Shown here piece by piece: positions 16,772 to 24,432 of a DNA stretch of 64,000 nucleotides; within the stretch, counting starts at the first letter, position 1; every line of letters starts with the position of its first letter. The DNA is taken from positions 434,001-498,000 of the forward strand of contig CAWAVG010000002.1 of NCBI GenBank assembly GCA_963785425.1, read 5' to 3'. The stretch is from RYN-133 sp963785425. GTDB taxonomy: Bacteria > Actinomycetota > Actinomycetes > Mycobacteriales > Jatrophihabitantaceae. Below the pieces are notes generated by a model. That model worked only from the letters and a program-made list of their open reading frames with translations, ran no database searches and was not told where the DNA came from. The position numbers and the translations under genes were made by a program.

Positions 16772-17551
16772 TCAGCGGGCCTGTTCGCGGGGGCACCACA
16801 GCGTCGTGCGACCGCCGACGCGCGAGCGCGTCAGCGCAGCGCCGCACCGGGGACAGTGCGGGTCGGGAAGATCGCGGACGTCGGTCAGCCAGCCGCGCAG
16901 GTGCGGCACGCACCCGTGGCGCACCGAGGTACGAAGGATCTGGCGCATCGCCGTGTGCAGAGCACGCACCTCGTCCTCATCCAGATCGCCGACCGAGCGG
17001 GTGGGACGGATGCGGGCGCGCCAGCAGATCTCGTCGCTGAGCAGGTTCCCCAGCCCGGCGATGATCTCCTGATCCGTGAGGGTCGGCTTCACCGCACCTC
17101 GGCGGGATGCCAGTGCCTCGCGGAAGCCGGTCAGGTCGAGATCCAGCGCGTCAGGGCCGATAGCGCCGATGACCTTTGCTGCGTCGACGTCATCGTCGGT
17201 GAGCCAGACACCCCGCAGTTTGCGCAGGTCCTGGTACCTCAGCTCGCCGTCGTCCAGCGTGACGCGCAGCCGCGTGTACGGCGCAGGCTCGTCGCCGTGG
17301 TCGGTGACGCTCGGTCGGCCGGTCATGCCGCTGTGCACCAACAGCACCGGATCGTCCGTCGGCAGGATCAGCCACTTCCCGATCCGGCGGGGCGCCCCGA
17401 AGGTGTGTCCGGTCAGGCGTCGCTTGAACGACACGGCGGTTGCGTTGCGCAGCACGCCTGCATCGTCGACCGTGACCCGCGTGACGCGTCGCCCGGCGAG
17501 CCTGGCAGCCAGCTCGCGGCGGTAGCCCTCGACGTCGGGAAGCTCGGGCAA
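16772..17551 (-). CDS. Fpg/Nei family DNA glycosylase/AP lyase
   Basis: Base-excision repair enzyme of 259 residues that removes oxidised bases and cuts the abasic site. It begins MPELPDVEGYRRE: Pro2 and Glu3 are catalytic. The H2TH region is LTDQEIIAGLGNLLSDEICWRARI, with the DNA-contacting N in GLGN. At the C-terminus, CPRCG and LWCPREQ make the zinc finger; the fourth ligand is not Cys, since Glu stands where Fpg has Cys. Some actinobacterial Nei-like proteins vary here (often His), so zinc binding may be altered. Substrate choice (8-oxoguanine or oxidised pyrimidine) is not clear; the lack of classical Fpg loops favours a Nei-like role. Confidence 0.88.
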   Translation of the reverse strand: MPELPDVEGYRRELAARLAGRRVTRVTVDDAGVLRNATAVSFKRRLTGHTFGAPRRIGKWLILPTDDPVLLVHSGMTGRPSVTDHGDEPAPYTRLRVTLDDGELRYQDLRKLRGVWLTDDDVDAAKVIGAIGPDALDLDLTGFREALASRRGAVKPTLTDQEIIAGLGNLLSDEICWRARIRPTRSVGDLDEDEVRALHTAMRQILRTSVRHGCVPHLRGWLTDVRDLPDPHCPRCGAALTRSRVGGRTTLWCPREQAR

Positions 17552-17720
17552 GCCGTTCCTTCGGCGGTGGTTGCGGCGGCAGCGGGTTCGGGCCGGTATC
17601 GCGTCAGCTACCCAATGACGATCAGGGCATAACCCGCCTTAGCCAGGTCAGAGCCTCACTCGGGCGAGTGGCGTCTGCGCCGCAGCCCCGCGGTAGCGCC
17701 GCTCCGGTAGAACTTGCAGG

Positions 17721-18587
17721 GTGCGGTACTCGATCAACATCCCGAACTTCGGCGACTTCGCCGACGCGCGCGTGGTCGCCGAGGTCGCCGGCGAGGCAGA
17801 GGCGGCCGGCTGGGACGCCGTGTTCGTCTGGGACCACGTCGTCCACAACAAGCAGGCCCGCAAAGGCCAACCGTTCGGCGATCCGTGGATGCTGTTGACC
17901 GCTGCCGTGCTGGCGACCTCGCGCGTCCGTCTCGGCCCGCTGGTGACGCCGGTGGCGCGCAGGCGTCCGGAGCAGCTGGCGAGACAGGTCGCCACGCTCG
18001 ACACCTTGTCGGGTGGCCGGGTCGTGTTCGGTGCCGGGCTGGGCGGTCCGATCGACGACGAGTTCGGCAGCTTCGGCGACAGCACCGACCCGGTCGTCCT
18101 TGCCGAGAAGCTCGACGAGGGGCTGGGGCTGCTTTGCCGCTACTGGTCGGGCGAGACGGTCGACCACGACGGGCGGCACTACCGGGTGCGTGACACAGCG
18201 TTGCTGCCGGCAACGGTGCAGCGTCCTCGACCGCCGGTGTGGATCGCCGGCTACTGGCCCAGGCGCCGACCGATGCGCCGCGCGGCCGAATGGGACGGTG
18301 CTGTGCCGCTGTTCGAGTCGGCGCGGCACGGCGAGGCGCCGGCACCGAGCGAGGTGCGCGAACTCGCCGACTTCATCGCACAGCAGCGTGGCGACCGGGC
18401 CGACGAGCCGTTCGACATCGTGGTGGGCGGGGCAAGTGATCCGTCGTCCGCCGCGGATGTGATCGGCCCGCTGCGCGATGCCGGCGCCACCTGGTGGGAC
18501 GAGCGGCAGGTCCAGTCGACACCCGATCACTACAGCGCGACAGCCGTGCTGCGACGAATCGCGGCCGGCCCGCCCGCGATCGGCTGA
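17721..18587 (+). CDS. LLM-class oxidoreductase, probably F420-dependent
   Basis: Second luciferase-like TIM-barrel enzyme, 288 residues. MRYSINIPNFGDFADARVV opens the barrel. VFVWDHVVHN, VATLDTLSGGRVVFGAGLGG and PPVWIAGYWPRRRPMRRAAEWDG are the cofactor-pocket segments. It is shorter than the enzyme at 4.7 kb and from a different branch, with little identity beyond the fold. GTG 17721 is chosen because a weak -10 (TAGAAC) ends 7 nt before it. The substrate is unknown. It is convergent with no gene and followed by an intergenic stretch that starts an accessory region. Confidence 0.83.
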   Translation: MRYSINIPNFGDFADARVVAEVAGEAEAAGWDAVFVWDHVVHNKQARKGQPFGDPWMLLTAAVLATSRVRLGPLVTPVARRRPEQLARQVATLDTLSGGRVVFGAGLGGPIDDEFGSFGDSTDPVVLAEKLDEGLGLLCRYWSGETVDHDGRHYRVRDTALLPATVQRPRPPVWIAGYWPRRRPMRRAAEWDGAVPLFESARHGEAPAPSEVRELADFIAQQRGDRADEPFDIVVGGASDPSSAADVIGPLRDAGATWWDERQVQSTPDHYSATAVLRRIAAGPPAIG

Positions 18588-18982
18588 GCGCGTCCCGGTG
18601 GCGGAGGTCGCGCGCTGTTGAGCGGCGCTACAACCGGGGATCGACCGGCTCGGACTCCGGGGCGAGCACGCCGAACAGGCACTCGTGCACACGACGACTG
18701 TTGAGATGCCTTGAGGGCCCGCGTTTTCGGCGGTCCGTGGGAGGTCCGTTGGCTGGCTGTGGCGGTTTGCGACTCGGATGTGTACCCCACGTGTACCCCC
18801 GAACGACAAGCCAACGTCGATCGCGGCTGACCAAGGCTTTCCACCAGGTCGGGTCGCAGACCACCGCCAGTGTCTGAGGCGGATGTGTCCCGGAGTTTTG
18901 GCGAGCCTATTGCCGTCCAGCGGCACAAGGTGTGAGATGTGGGCGAAATACCCAATTGCCTGACCTCGTCGTGGAGGTTCGC
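18588..18982. other. Intergenic region at the left edge of the accessory segment
   Basis: There is no convincing gene. On the minus strand a 78-codon frame ends in a segment with GYTWGTHPSRKPPQPANG, which reminds me of sequence trailing actinobacterial integrase genes, but it has no catalytic residues and I do not call it. The region holds the paired octamer GTGTACCC-N3-GTGTACCC. GGAGG at 18973-18977 is the ribosome site of the M28 peptidase. Confidence 0.4.
18780..18798. repeat. Paired octamer GTGTACCC-N3-GTGTACCC, left copy
   Basis: Two direct copies of gtgtaccc separated by cac. The same 8+3+8 arrangement recurs at 23301-23319 beside tRNA-Arg. The two sites bracket about 4.5 kb of accessory genes. 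This could be a remnant of attachment-site DNA or a regulator site; the sequence alone does not decide. Confidence 0.5.
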
Positions 18983-20638
18983 ATGATGCACCGGCGCTTG
19001 AGGCTGTGGCTCGTCCCCGTTGCGGTCGTACTCCTTGTCCTCGGCACGTCCATCGGAGCACCGAACGGCGCTGGGGCGATCACCTCGGCGCAGTGCGCGG
19101 ATCGCGTCAACAACACTGCGGTGAAGCTGGTGGAGTGCATCCGGACCAACGACCTCTGGAAGCACATGAGGGCGTTCCAGGCGATCGCCAACGCTCATCC
19201 GGGCCCCGACGGGCACCCGTCGCGCAACTCCGGCGAACCGGGCTACCTCGCGTCCGCGATCTATGTCGCCAATCTGATGTCGAAGTGGGGCTACAAGGTC
19301 CATATCCAGACCTACAAGTTCCCCTATTCGTCCTATGTCGGCACCCCGGTCTTCCGCGAGGTCTCACCGACCGCCCACCGCTATGCGTTGGTGGACGATT
19401 GGAACGCAGGCCTGAGCAATGGCACGACCACCGCTGCGCTGCAACCGGCGGGTGGCATCATCATTCCGCCGACGCCGTCGCCGAGTTCGGCCAGTGGCTG
19501 CGCCGCGTCCGACTTCAGTAACTTCACTGCGGGGCGCATCGCTTTGATCCAGCGGGGAACCTGCAACTACGGAGTGAAGGTCATCAACGCGCAGGCGGCA
19601 GGTGCGTCCGGCGTTGTCATCTTCAACGAAGGTAATCCCGGTCGTACCGACGTGATCAACGGCAGCCTGTCCGACGCGAACAACAACCCGATAACGCCGA
19701 CGATCCCGGTCGCGTTCACATCCTTCGCCATCGGACGGAACCTGTACCGCCAGTACAACCGAGCGGTCCACGCCAACACCGCGTTGCCTAGGATCAACCT
19801 CGCCGTCAAGTCCATCAGCAACCCGAAAGCCGATGACTACAACGTGATCGCCGATTCCCCGGGCGGCGACCCGAACCACGTGCTGGTCGTCGACGCCCAC
19901 CTTGACGCGATCTACGGCGCGGGCATGCTCGACAATGCCTCGGGTTCCGCGACGATCCTCGACATCGCCCACATGATGCGCAACGTCCATCCTCGGAACA
20001 AGATGCGCTTCATCTGGTTCGGGGGCGAGGAGCTGGGTCTGTTGGGGTCGTCGTACTACGTGAACAATTTGAGCCCGAGTGCGCTGGGCAAGATCGGGTA
20101 CGACCTCGACGCCGACGTGACGGCGACGCCCAACTACGACATCGGAATTCTTGACCCCGCCGCCCCGGACTTCTTCGGTCGCACGGTGACAACGACCTTC
20201 CCGTCGAACGTGTACGGCCCCTCGAAGATTGCGCGCAACCAGGCGATCCAGTACTTCAACTCAAACGGGATGCATCACATCCTGTTCTCTCCTGTCGGTA
20301 CGGATGCGTTCACTTTCAACGAGGCAGGTATTCCGGCAAGCGGTGTCTTGACCGGCCAGGATTGCTGCAAGACGAGGCACGAGGTCAACCTCTTCGGCGG
20401 CTACACCGGCAACTACGAAGGCAACATTCCGAGCACCGACGGCGGCTGCGTCGACAACCCCTTCCGCTGGTGCGACAACCTCGGCAACAACAACCCGGCT
20501 GTCATGACTTTCATGTCACGGGCATTCGCAAAGATGGTGATCCACATGGCCTTTGCCCATCTGACGAACACCACCGCCAAGGCAAATGCCCCGCACGCCG
20601 AAGGTCGCGGCGTCGCGAGAGGCAACCCGCTTCGCTGA
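18983..20638 (+). CDS. Secreted M28-family metallopeptidase with PA domain
   Basis: 551 residues. A signal peptide is clear (RRLRLWLVPVAVVLLVLG, cleavage near GAGA-IT at about 30). A PA domain lies at about 165-270 (ASDFSNFTAGRIALIQRG, GASGVVIFNEG). The M28 zinc peptidase domain follows: HLD at 306-308, LDNASGS with Asp317, catalytic GGEELGLLGS (Glu349/350) and DLDAD with Asp376. The last zinc ligand, a His in a DPCYHxxCD-like motif of aminopeptidase S relatives, is not evident; the matching segment reads DNPFRWCDN, so the site may be altered. Start: GGAGG 5 nt before ATG 18983. It probably trims peptides outside the cell. Confidence 0.85.
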   Translation: MMHRRLRLWLVPVAVVLLVLGTSIGAPNGAGAITSAQCADRVNNTAVKLVECIRTNDLWKHMRAFQAIANAHPGPDGHPSRNSGEPGYLASAIYVANLMSKWGYKVHIQTYKFPYSSYVGTPVFREVSPTAHRYALVDDWNAGLSNGTTTAALQPAGGIIIPPTPSPSSASGCAASDFSNFTAGRIALIQRGTCNYGVKVINAQAAGASGVVIFNEGNPGRTDVINGSLSDANNNPITPTIPVAFTSFAIGRNLYRQYNRAVHANTALPRINLAVKSISNPKADDYNVIADSPGGDPNHVLVVDAHLDAIYGAGMLDNASGSATILDIAHMMRNVHPRNKMRFIWFGGEELGLLGSSYYVNNLSPSALGKIGYDLDADVTATPNYDIGILDPAAPDFFGRTVTTTFPSNVYGPSKIARNQAIQYFNSNGMHHILFSPVGTDAFTFNEAGIPASGVLTGQDCCKTRHEVNLFGGYTGNYEGNIPSTDGGCVDNPFRWCDNLGNNNPAVMTFMSRAFAKMVIHMAFAHLTNTTAKANAPHAEGRGVARGNPLR

Positions 20639-21261
20639 CACAGAGTGGACAACGACGCAGTACCGTCCCGGTAGCTCCGTTCACCACCGAACCTCATTAT
20701 GTCCAACCCTCTTGGCCCGCTCGGCCACGCAGGGTTGGGATCGGTCCGCTCGGCGGCGATTTCTCGGCTATGTGCTGGAGGGCATGTAGGCGCGAGCATG
20801 TCGTTGCGGGTGGCGATCGAGGTTGGTGCGGGCGACGTCCGACCTGACCCGCACCGGACATTTCAGGTCACGTCCGTTCCGGATGCCTCGTCTTCAGAGG
20901 AGAAGGCTGCTCTGCTGGCTGCGGGGCCCTGCCGCGCTCGGTAGTCGCGCTCTACCCCAAATGCCGTCGTTCTATCGTGATCGCGTCGCCGGTCACGATC
21001 GGCCGGGTGCGATTCGCTCACTGCCCGCGATCGGCCTAATGTCGCTGAATACGGCAGTCCGAACAACGGGCCGCTGAACGGTCCCGCCTTCTCTGAGCGT
21101 CGGGACCGTAACTCGCTCCGCAAGCCATCGGGTCGCGGAGTTGCCGGTGCGAGCCGGCTGCGGAGCTCCCCAAACCGCGGGGCGCCAACGCATTGGTCGG
21201 TCGGCTGCGGTGACATCACCGTGACCCGCCGACACCCACTAACGATGATCTGGAGAGCCGT
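20639..21261. other. Intergenic region, 623 bases, no gene seen
   Basis: Frames on both strands here show no recognisable domain and uneven codon use. The promoter of the coiled-coil operon should lie at its right end; GGAGAG at about 21251-21256 is a ribosome site for the ATG at 21262. I see no repeats or RNA gene. Confidence 0.4.
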
Positions 21262-21825
21262 ATGACTGACCCCCACCAGCGGTCCGACGCCGAGCAGAGC
21301 CGCGACGGCCTGCTCAGCTCGATCAAGGGCAAGGCGAAGGAAGTCGCTGGAGCCGCGCTCGGTAACGATTCCCTCGCCCGAGAAGGACAACTGCAACAAG
21401 CCGAAGGAAGCGAGCGCCGCACCGCGAACATCGAGCGCGCGATCGCCGACACCGAAGCCGATGCGGCGGCCGAACGGCTGACGCAGGAGAACGACAGGGC
21501 GCGTGCCGCACGCTCTGCGGTGGCCGCCGAGGAACAACGCGGCGTGACCGAAGCCGAGCGGATCAAGGATCGTCAGATCGCCGCCGCTGAGGGCCAAGCC
21601 CGCGCCGCGAAGGACGAAGCGGCTGCGGCGGCCGAGCAGCACACCACGAGCGTTGTCCAGGATGCCGCCGCCGAGGCGGTGAGCGAGCATCGCCAGGCCG
21701 ACGCCGAACAGGCTGACGCAGCACGCAAGCATGATCGGCTGCTCCGCGAGGCCGACGCTGCCGAATCCGCCGCAGCCCGGAGCCGGCGCACCGCAGACCA
21801 ACTCGCGGCCGAGACCGGCGAGTAG
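21262..21825 (+). CDS. CsbD-like N-terminus fused to a long coiled coil; first gene of a three-gene operon
   Basis: 187 residues. Residues about 15-45 (LLSSIKGKAKEVAGAALGND, then LAREGQLQQAEG) match the CsbD family, small stress proteins of unknown function. The rest, residues 50-187, is a continuous A/E/R/D-rich helix predicted to form a coiled coil, not seen in ordinary CsbD proteins of about 60 residues. It is cytoplasmic, with no signal. GGAGAG lies at a good distance before the ATG. The next two genes code for further coiled-coil proteins, so the three likely act together. Function unknown; a structural or stress role is inferred only from the CsbD part. Confidence 0.7.
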   Translation: MTDPHQRSDAEQSRDGLLSSIKGKAKEVAGAALGNDSLAREGQLQQAEGSERRTANIERAIADTEADAAAERLTQENDRARAARSAVAAEEQRGVTEAERIKDRQIAAAEGQARAAKDEAAAAAEQHTTSVVQDAAAEAVSEHRQADAEQADAARKHDRLLREADAAESAAARSRRTADQLAAETGE

Positions 21826-21862
21826 AACCCCACTTCCCGACCGACGATCTGAAAGGACCCCC

Positions 21863-22522
21863 ATGACCACCACGTCACGAGCACGGACCGCGCTTCGAAT
21901 CCCTTACACCATCGCCCGAACCCCGCTTGCCGTACTCGACAACCACCTGGTCGGACGCCTGCCCGACTCCTCGCGCGTCAAGGCAGGTTTCTCCCGCGGA
22001 TTGGCCACACTCGACGCGGCGGCTGGACGCCTGATCGGCGACGGTCGGCTCGAGCGACGCGGCGAGGCGACGTCGGAGAAGATCGACAACCTCGAACACG
22101 CCGATCGGGCCGAAGCCAAAGCTGATGCTCTCCGGGCCCAGGCAGCGGAAACGAAGCAGAACGCCGCCGCCCAGGCCTACGAGCGCCACAAGGAGGCGGA
22201 TGCCGAGGAACGCGAGCGGATCGCTGACGCCCTGCTGGAAGAGACCGAGGCGACCGAGCACGTTGGCGAGCTCGCCGAGGCCGATCTGGCGGAGCAGAAA
22301 CGCCAGGCCGAGCTCCGCGCGAAGCACTTGCAGCAGGAGCAGGCCGAGCAGGCCCGAGCGAAAGAACGTCGCATCGCGGTAGAAAAGGCAACCAAGACTG
22401 CGCCGGCGAAGAAGCAGCTCAAGGCCGCGGCGCGGACGCGGGAGACGGCACGCGCTCGTGAGGCCAAGGCCGACAAGCTCGACGCCCTCGCCGAGACCGA
22501 GAAGTCCACTCGCCGCGAATGA
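21863..22522 (+). CDS. Hypothetical helical protein, K/E/A-rich coiled coil
   Basis: 219 residues. The first 60 (RIPYTIARTPLAVLDNHLVG, GFSRGLATLDAAAGRLIGDG) are moderately hydrophobic and may pack on a membrane or partner. Residues 65-219 are an uninterrupted charged helix rich in E, A, K and R. Similar proteins are sometimes labelled IF2-family because of this low-complexity composition, but no GTPase domain exists, so that name is misleading. GAAAGGA lies 5 nt before the ATG. The stop overlaps the next start (ATGA). Unknown function. Confidence 0.7.
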   Translation: MTTTSRARTALRIPYTIARTPLAVLDNHLVGRLPDSSRVKAGFSRGLATLDAAAGRLIGDGRLERRGEATSEKIDNLEHADRAEAKADALRAQAAETKQNAAAQAYERHKEADAEERERIADALLEETEATEHVGELAEADLAEQKRQAELRAKHLQQEQAEQARAKERRIAVEKATKTAPAKKQLKAAARTRETARAREAKADKLDALAETEKSTRRE

Positions 22523-23160
22523 GGCGAAGCCACTTCGCTATCGCGCTTCTCATCACCGCAACACTGACGGTCGGCGCGTGCTGGGTTCTGTTCGGCCCGG
22601 CACGCGGAGCGCGCAACGACATTGCTCATGTGCGCACTGATCTGCACGCTTCGCGCCACGGCATCTACGCGACCCTGCGCACCGGACGCCACAATCTCGC
22701 CGTTGCCACCAGGCAGCTCAGGACCACCGAGCGGTCGCTGACGATCCAACGGCAAGGCCTAGCCGTGGCGAGGTCGTCCGAGCAGATTGCCCGCACTACG
22801 GCGGATTCCACTCAAGCCATCCTCCGCCGCACCGACGAGGCGCTGTCGACCGTACGCCGCGTGTTGCGGGCTCTCGGGCCGCTGCAGAGCCTGCGCGGCC
22901 AGCTCGCCGATGTCGTACACGGCGTGCGAGCCGGCGTCGCTCTCGCACGAGCAGCTCTCAGCGTCGCGCACCGTACCTTGTCCACCGGTCAGGCAGCTCT
23001 CGCCGTCGCACAGCGAACACTCTCCGTCCTGCAGCAATCACGCAACATTCAAACTCAGCAGCTGCAGATCGCTCGCGAGACGCTGCGTCAGACGGTCGAG
23101 ATCAATCGCAAGATCCCCACGCCCCCGGTGTTCCCCACGGGGACCACCACCCCGCGCTGA
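22519..23160 (+). CDS. Membrane-anchored coiled-coil protein
   Basis: 213 residues. A single hydrophobic segment at about 6-28 (FAIALLITATLTVGACWVLF) anchors it or acts as a signal peptide. From 30 to about 195 is one long amphipathic helix with many T/R/A/L/Q repeats (for example ARSSEQIARTTADSTQAILR), then a P/T-rich tail. The orientation is probably N-in with the helix outside. It is translationally coupled to the previous gene by a four-base overlap, so the operon makes one secreted or surface-facing and two cytoplasmic coiled-coil proteins. I know no family name. Confidence 0.7.
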   Translation: MRRSHFAIALLITATLTVGACWVLFGPARGARNDIAHVRTDLHASRHGIYATLRTGRHNLAVATRQLRTTERSLTIQRQGLAVARSSEQIARTTADSTQAILRRTDEALSTVRRVLRALGPLQSLRGQLADVVHGVRAGVALARAALSVAHRTLSTGQAALAVAQRTLSVLQQSRNIQTQQLQIARETLRQTVEINRKIPTPPVFPTGTTTPR

Positions 23161-23300
23161 AGACCTTGTAGCTCCGACCGCATTCAAATCGGCGCCACCG
23201 GATCCGCGTCGAAGACGCCTTGTCGCTTGATCACGGGACGACGGGACCACATCAGACTGCGGACGGCGCTCAATGCGATGCAGCAGCACGCTGTGCCGGT

Positions 23301-23319
23301 GTGTACCCGATGTGTACCC
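23301..23319. repeat. Paired octamer GTGTACCC-N3-GTGTACCC, right copy
   Basis: Second copy of the 8+3+8 motif, spacer gat instead of cac, about 70 bases from the 3' end of tRNA-Arg. It shares 16 of its 19 positions with the copy at 18.78 kb plus the middle base of the spacer. Confidence 0.5.
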
Positions 23320-23360
23320 GGCCTGGTTGGGGCGACTGGGCGACATCCTCCGAAGACGAC

Positions 23361-23384
23361 GAAGGCCCGGAAATCCGGGCCTTC
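23361..23384 (-). terminator. Hairpin terminator after tRNA-Arg
   Basis: Perfect ten-base-pair stem GAAGGCCCGG / CCGGGCCTTC with an AAAT loop, 7 bases beyond the 3' end of the minus-strand tRNA. It lacks a long T-run, as is common in actinobacteria. Confidence 0.7.
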
Positions 23385-23391
23385 GACGGCG

Positions 23392-23463
23392 TGCCCCCGG
23401 CAGGATTCGAACCTGCGCCACCGCCTCCGGAGGGCGGTGCTCTATCCCCTGAGCTACGGGGGC
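23392..23463 (-). tRNA. tRNA-Arg, anticodon CCG
   Basis: Full cloverleaf of 72 nt. Acceptor GCCCCCG/CGGGGGC with discriminator A; D stem GCTC/GAGC; anticodon stem CCGCC/GGCGG with loop CTCCGGA, so the anticodon is CCG and reads CGG codons; T stem GCAGG/CCTGC with loop TTCGAAT. No CCA is coded. A minus-strand TAGGCT (23482 to 23477) is a likely -10 box, giving a short 5' leader. The arginyl-tRNA synthetase gene lies about 1 kb away on the other strand. Confidence 0.97.
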
Positions 23464-23501
23464 CGCAAACCGGATCAGCCTAGCGCAGCCGGCCGGCTGG
23501 T

Positions 23502-24293
23502 TCAGCCGCCGTTGAACGGATGTCCGGGATAGCTCTGAGTGGCCTTGAAACCGTCGTTGGCCGAGGCGGGGTCGCAGCCTGCGTTCGGTTCCGGTGTGAC
23601 GTCCTTCGCGTGGCGCAGCGCGTTGACGAATGCCTGGATTCGCGGGTCCTTGGGCGAGCTCAGGAACAGCTGGTAACCCCACGCCTGCAACGAGATCGGC
23701 GTCTTGAGGCCCTTGTACGGCGACAGCGCCATGCGGTCGATGCCGTCGATGTAGTGGGTCTTCAGGTAGTCGACGTCGGTCTTGCTCAGCGTGTCCGGGT
23801 TGTAGGTGATCCACACCGTGCCGTGCTCGAGCATGTGCACGGCGTTCTCATTGGCGATCTGGTGGTCGTAGGTCACGCCGTTGCAGTACGCCCAGTACGC
23901 GCTGTGGTTGCCGCCGATCGGCGGGCTCATGTCGTACTTGACGAGGGGATTGGTGTTGCTCTGGTTCGGGACGTGGGTGTGCTGCGTCTCCGGGTGGTAG
24001 ATGATCCCCTTGATCTGCTTCGCGGCGGCGACCTCGGGATACTTGTAGGGGTCCTGCGGGCCGCTCTTGTGCCGCGTCACGGCATAGGCGACGATCCCGC
24101 CGGCGAAGAGCACCAGCACGGCGACGATCGCTATCAGAGTCCACGGCGTCTGACGCTGGTTGACGATCGACTTGCCGGGTTTGCGCGTCGGCGGCCGGCC
24201 GGTCGTGGCCGGACGGGCACCGGTCTTCTTGGCGGGCGCCTTCTTCGCAGCTGTCTTCTTCGCCGCGGCGCTCGGTGGTTTGCGCTGTGCCAT
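23502..24293 (-). CDS. DUF3105 domain membrane-anchored protein
   Basis: 263 residues. A basic, A/K/P-rich cytoplasmic start of about 45 residues (KKTAAKKAPAKKTG) is followed by one helix at about 52-74 (TLIAIVAVLVLFAGGIVAYAV). The exported DUF3105 domain carries HTHVPN, PPIGGNHSAYWAYCNGVTYD and HMLEHGTVWITYNP; conserved His and Cys could bind a metal or copper. The function of DUF3105 is unknown. The ATG at 24293 begins the basic leader. A TAGAAT box (24343 to 24338) may be its promoter. It is divergent from argS. Confidence 0.83.
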   Translation of the reverse strand: MAQRKPPSAAAKKTAAKKAPAKKTGARPATTGRPPTRKPGKSIVNQRQTPWTLIAIVAVLVLFAGGIVAYAVTRHKSGPQDPYKYPEVAAAKQIKGIIYHPETQHTHVPNQSNTNPLVKYDMSPPIGGNHSAYWAYCNGVTYDHQIANENAVHMLEHGTVWITYNPDTLSKTDVDYLKTHYIDGIDRMALSPYKGLKTPISLQAWGYQLFLSSPKDPRIQAFVNALRHAKDVTPEPNAGCDPASANDGFKATQSYPGHPFNGG

Positions 24294-24432
24294 GAGTCGT
24301 GTGTCTCGCTGACGTCGGTTCGGTCGGGACGCAACGCATTCTAGGTGGCACGGCTGTGACCCGGCTCGGGACGGACCGCCGCCACGTAAACCGGGCCCGT
24401 CGCCCCCACTACGATTGCGCAGTGAGCAGCGC

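Noticed and set aside
18628..18864. Possible integrase remnant (GYTWGTHPS segment)
   Set aside because: No catalytic Arg/His/Tyr and only 78 codons; the resemblance is to sequence near integrases, not to the enzyme.
20863..21873. 336-codon minus-strand frame over the CsbD-like gene
   Set aside because: Composition is arbitrary and it is antisense to a gene with a good start, ribosome site and family match.
23220..23532. Short plus-strand frames across tRNA-Arg
   Set aside because: They translate the complement of the tRNA (GFEPAPPPPEG-like strings), a known artefact.
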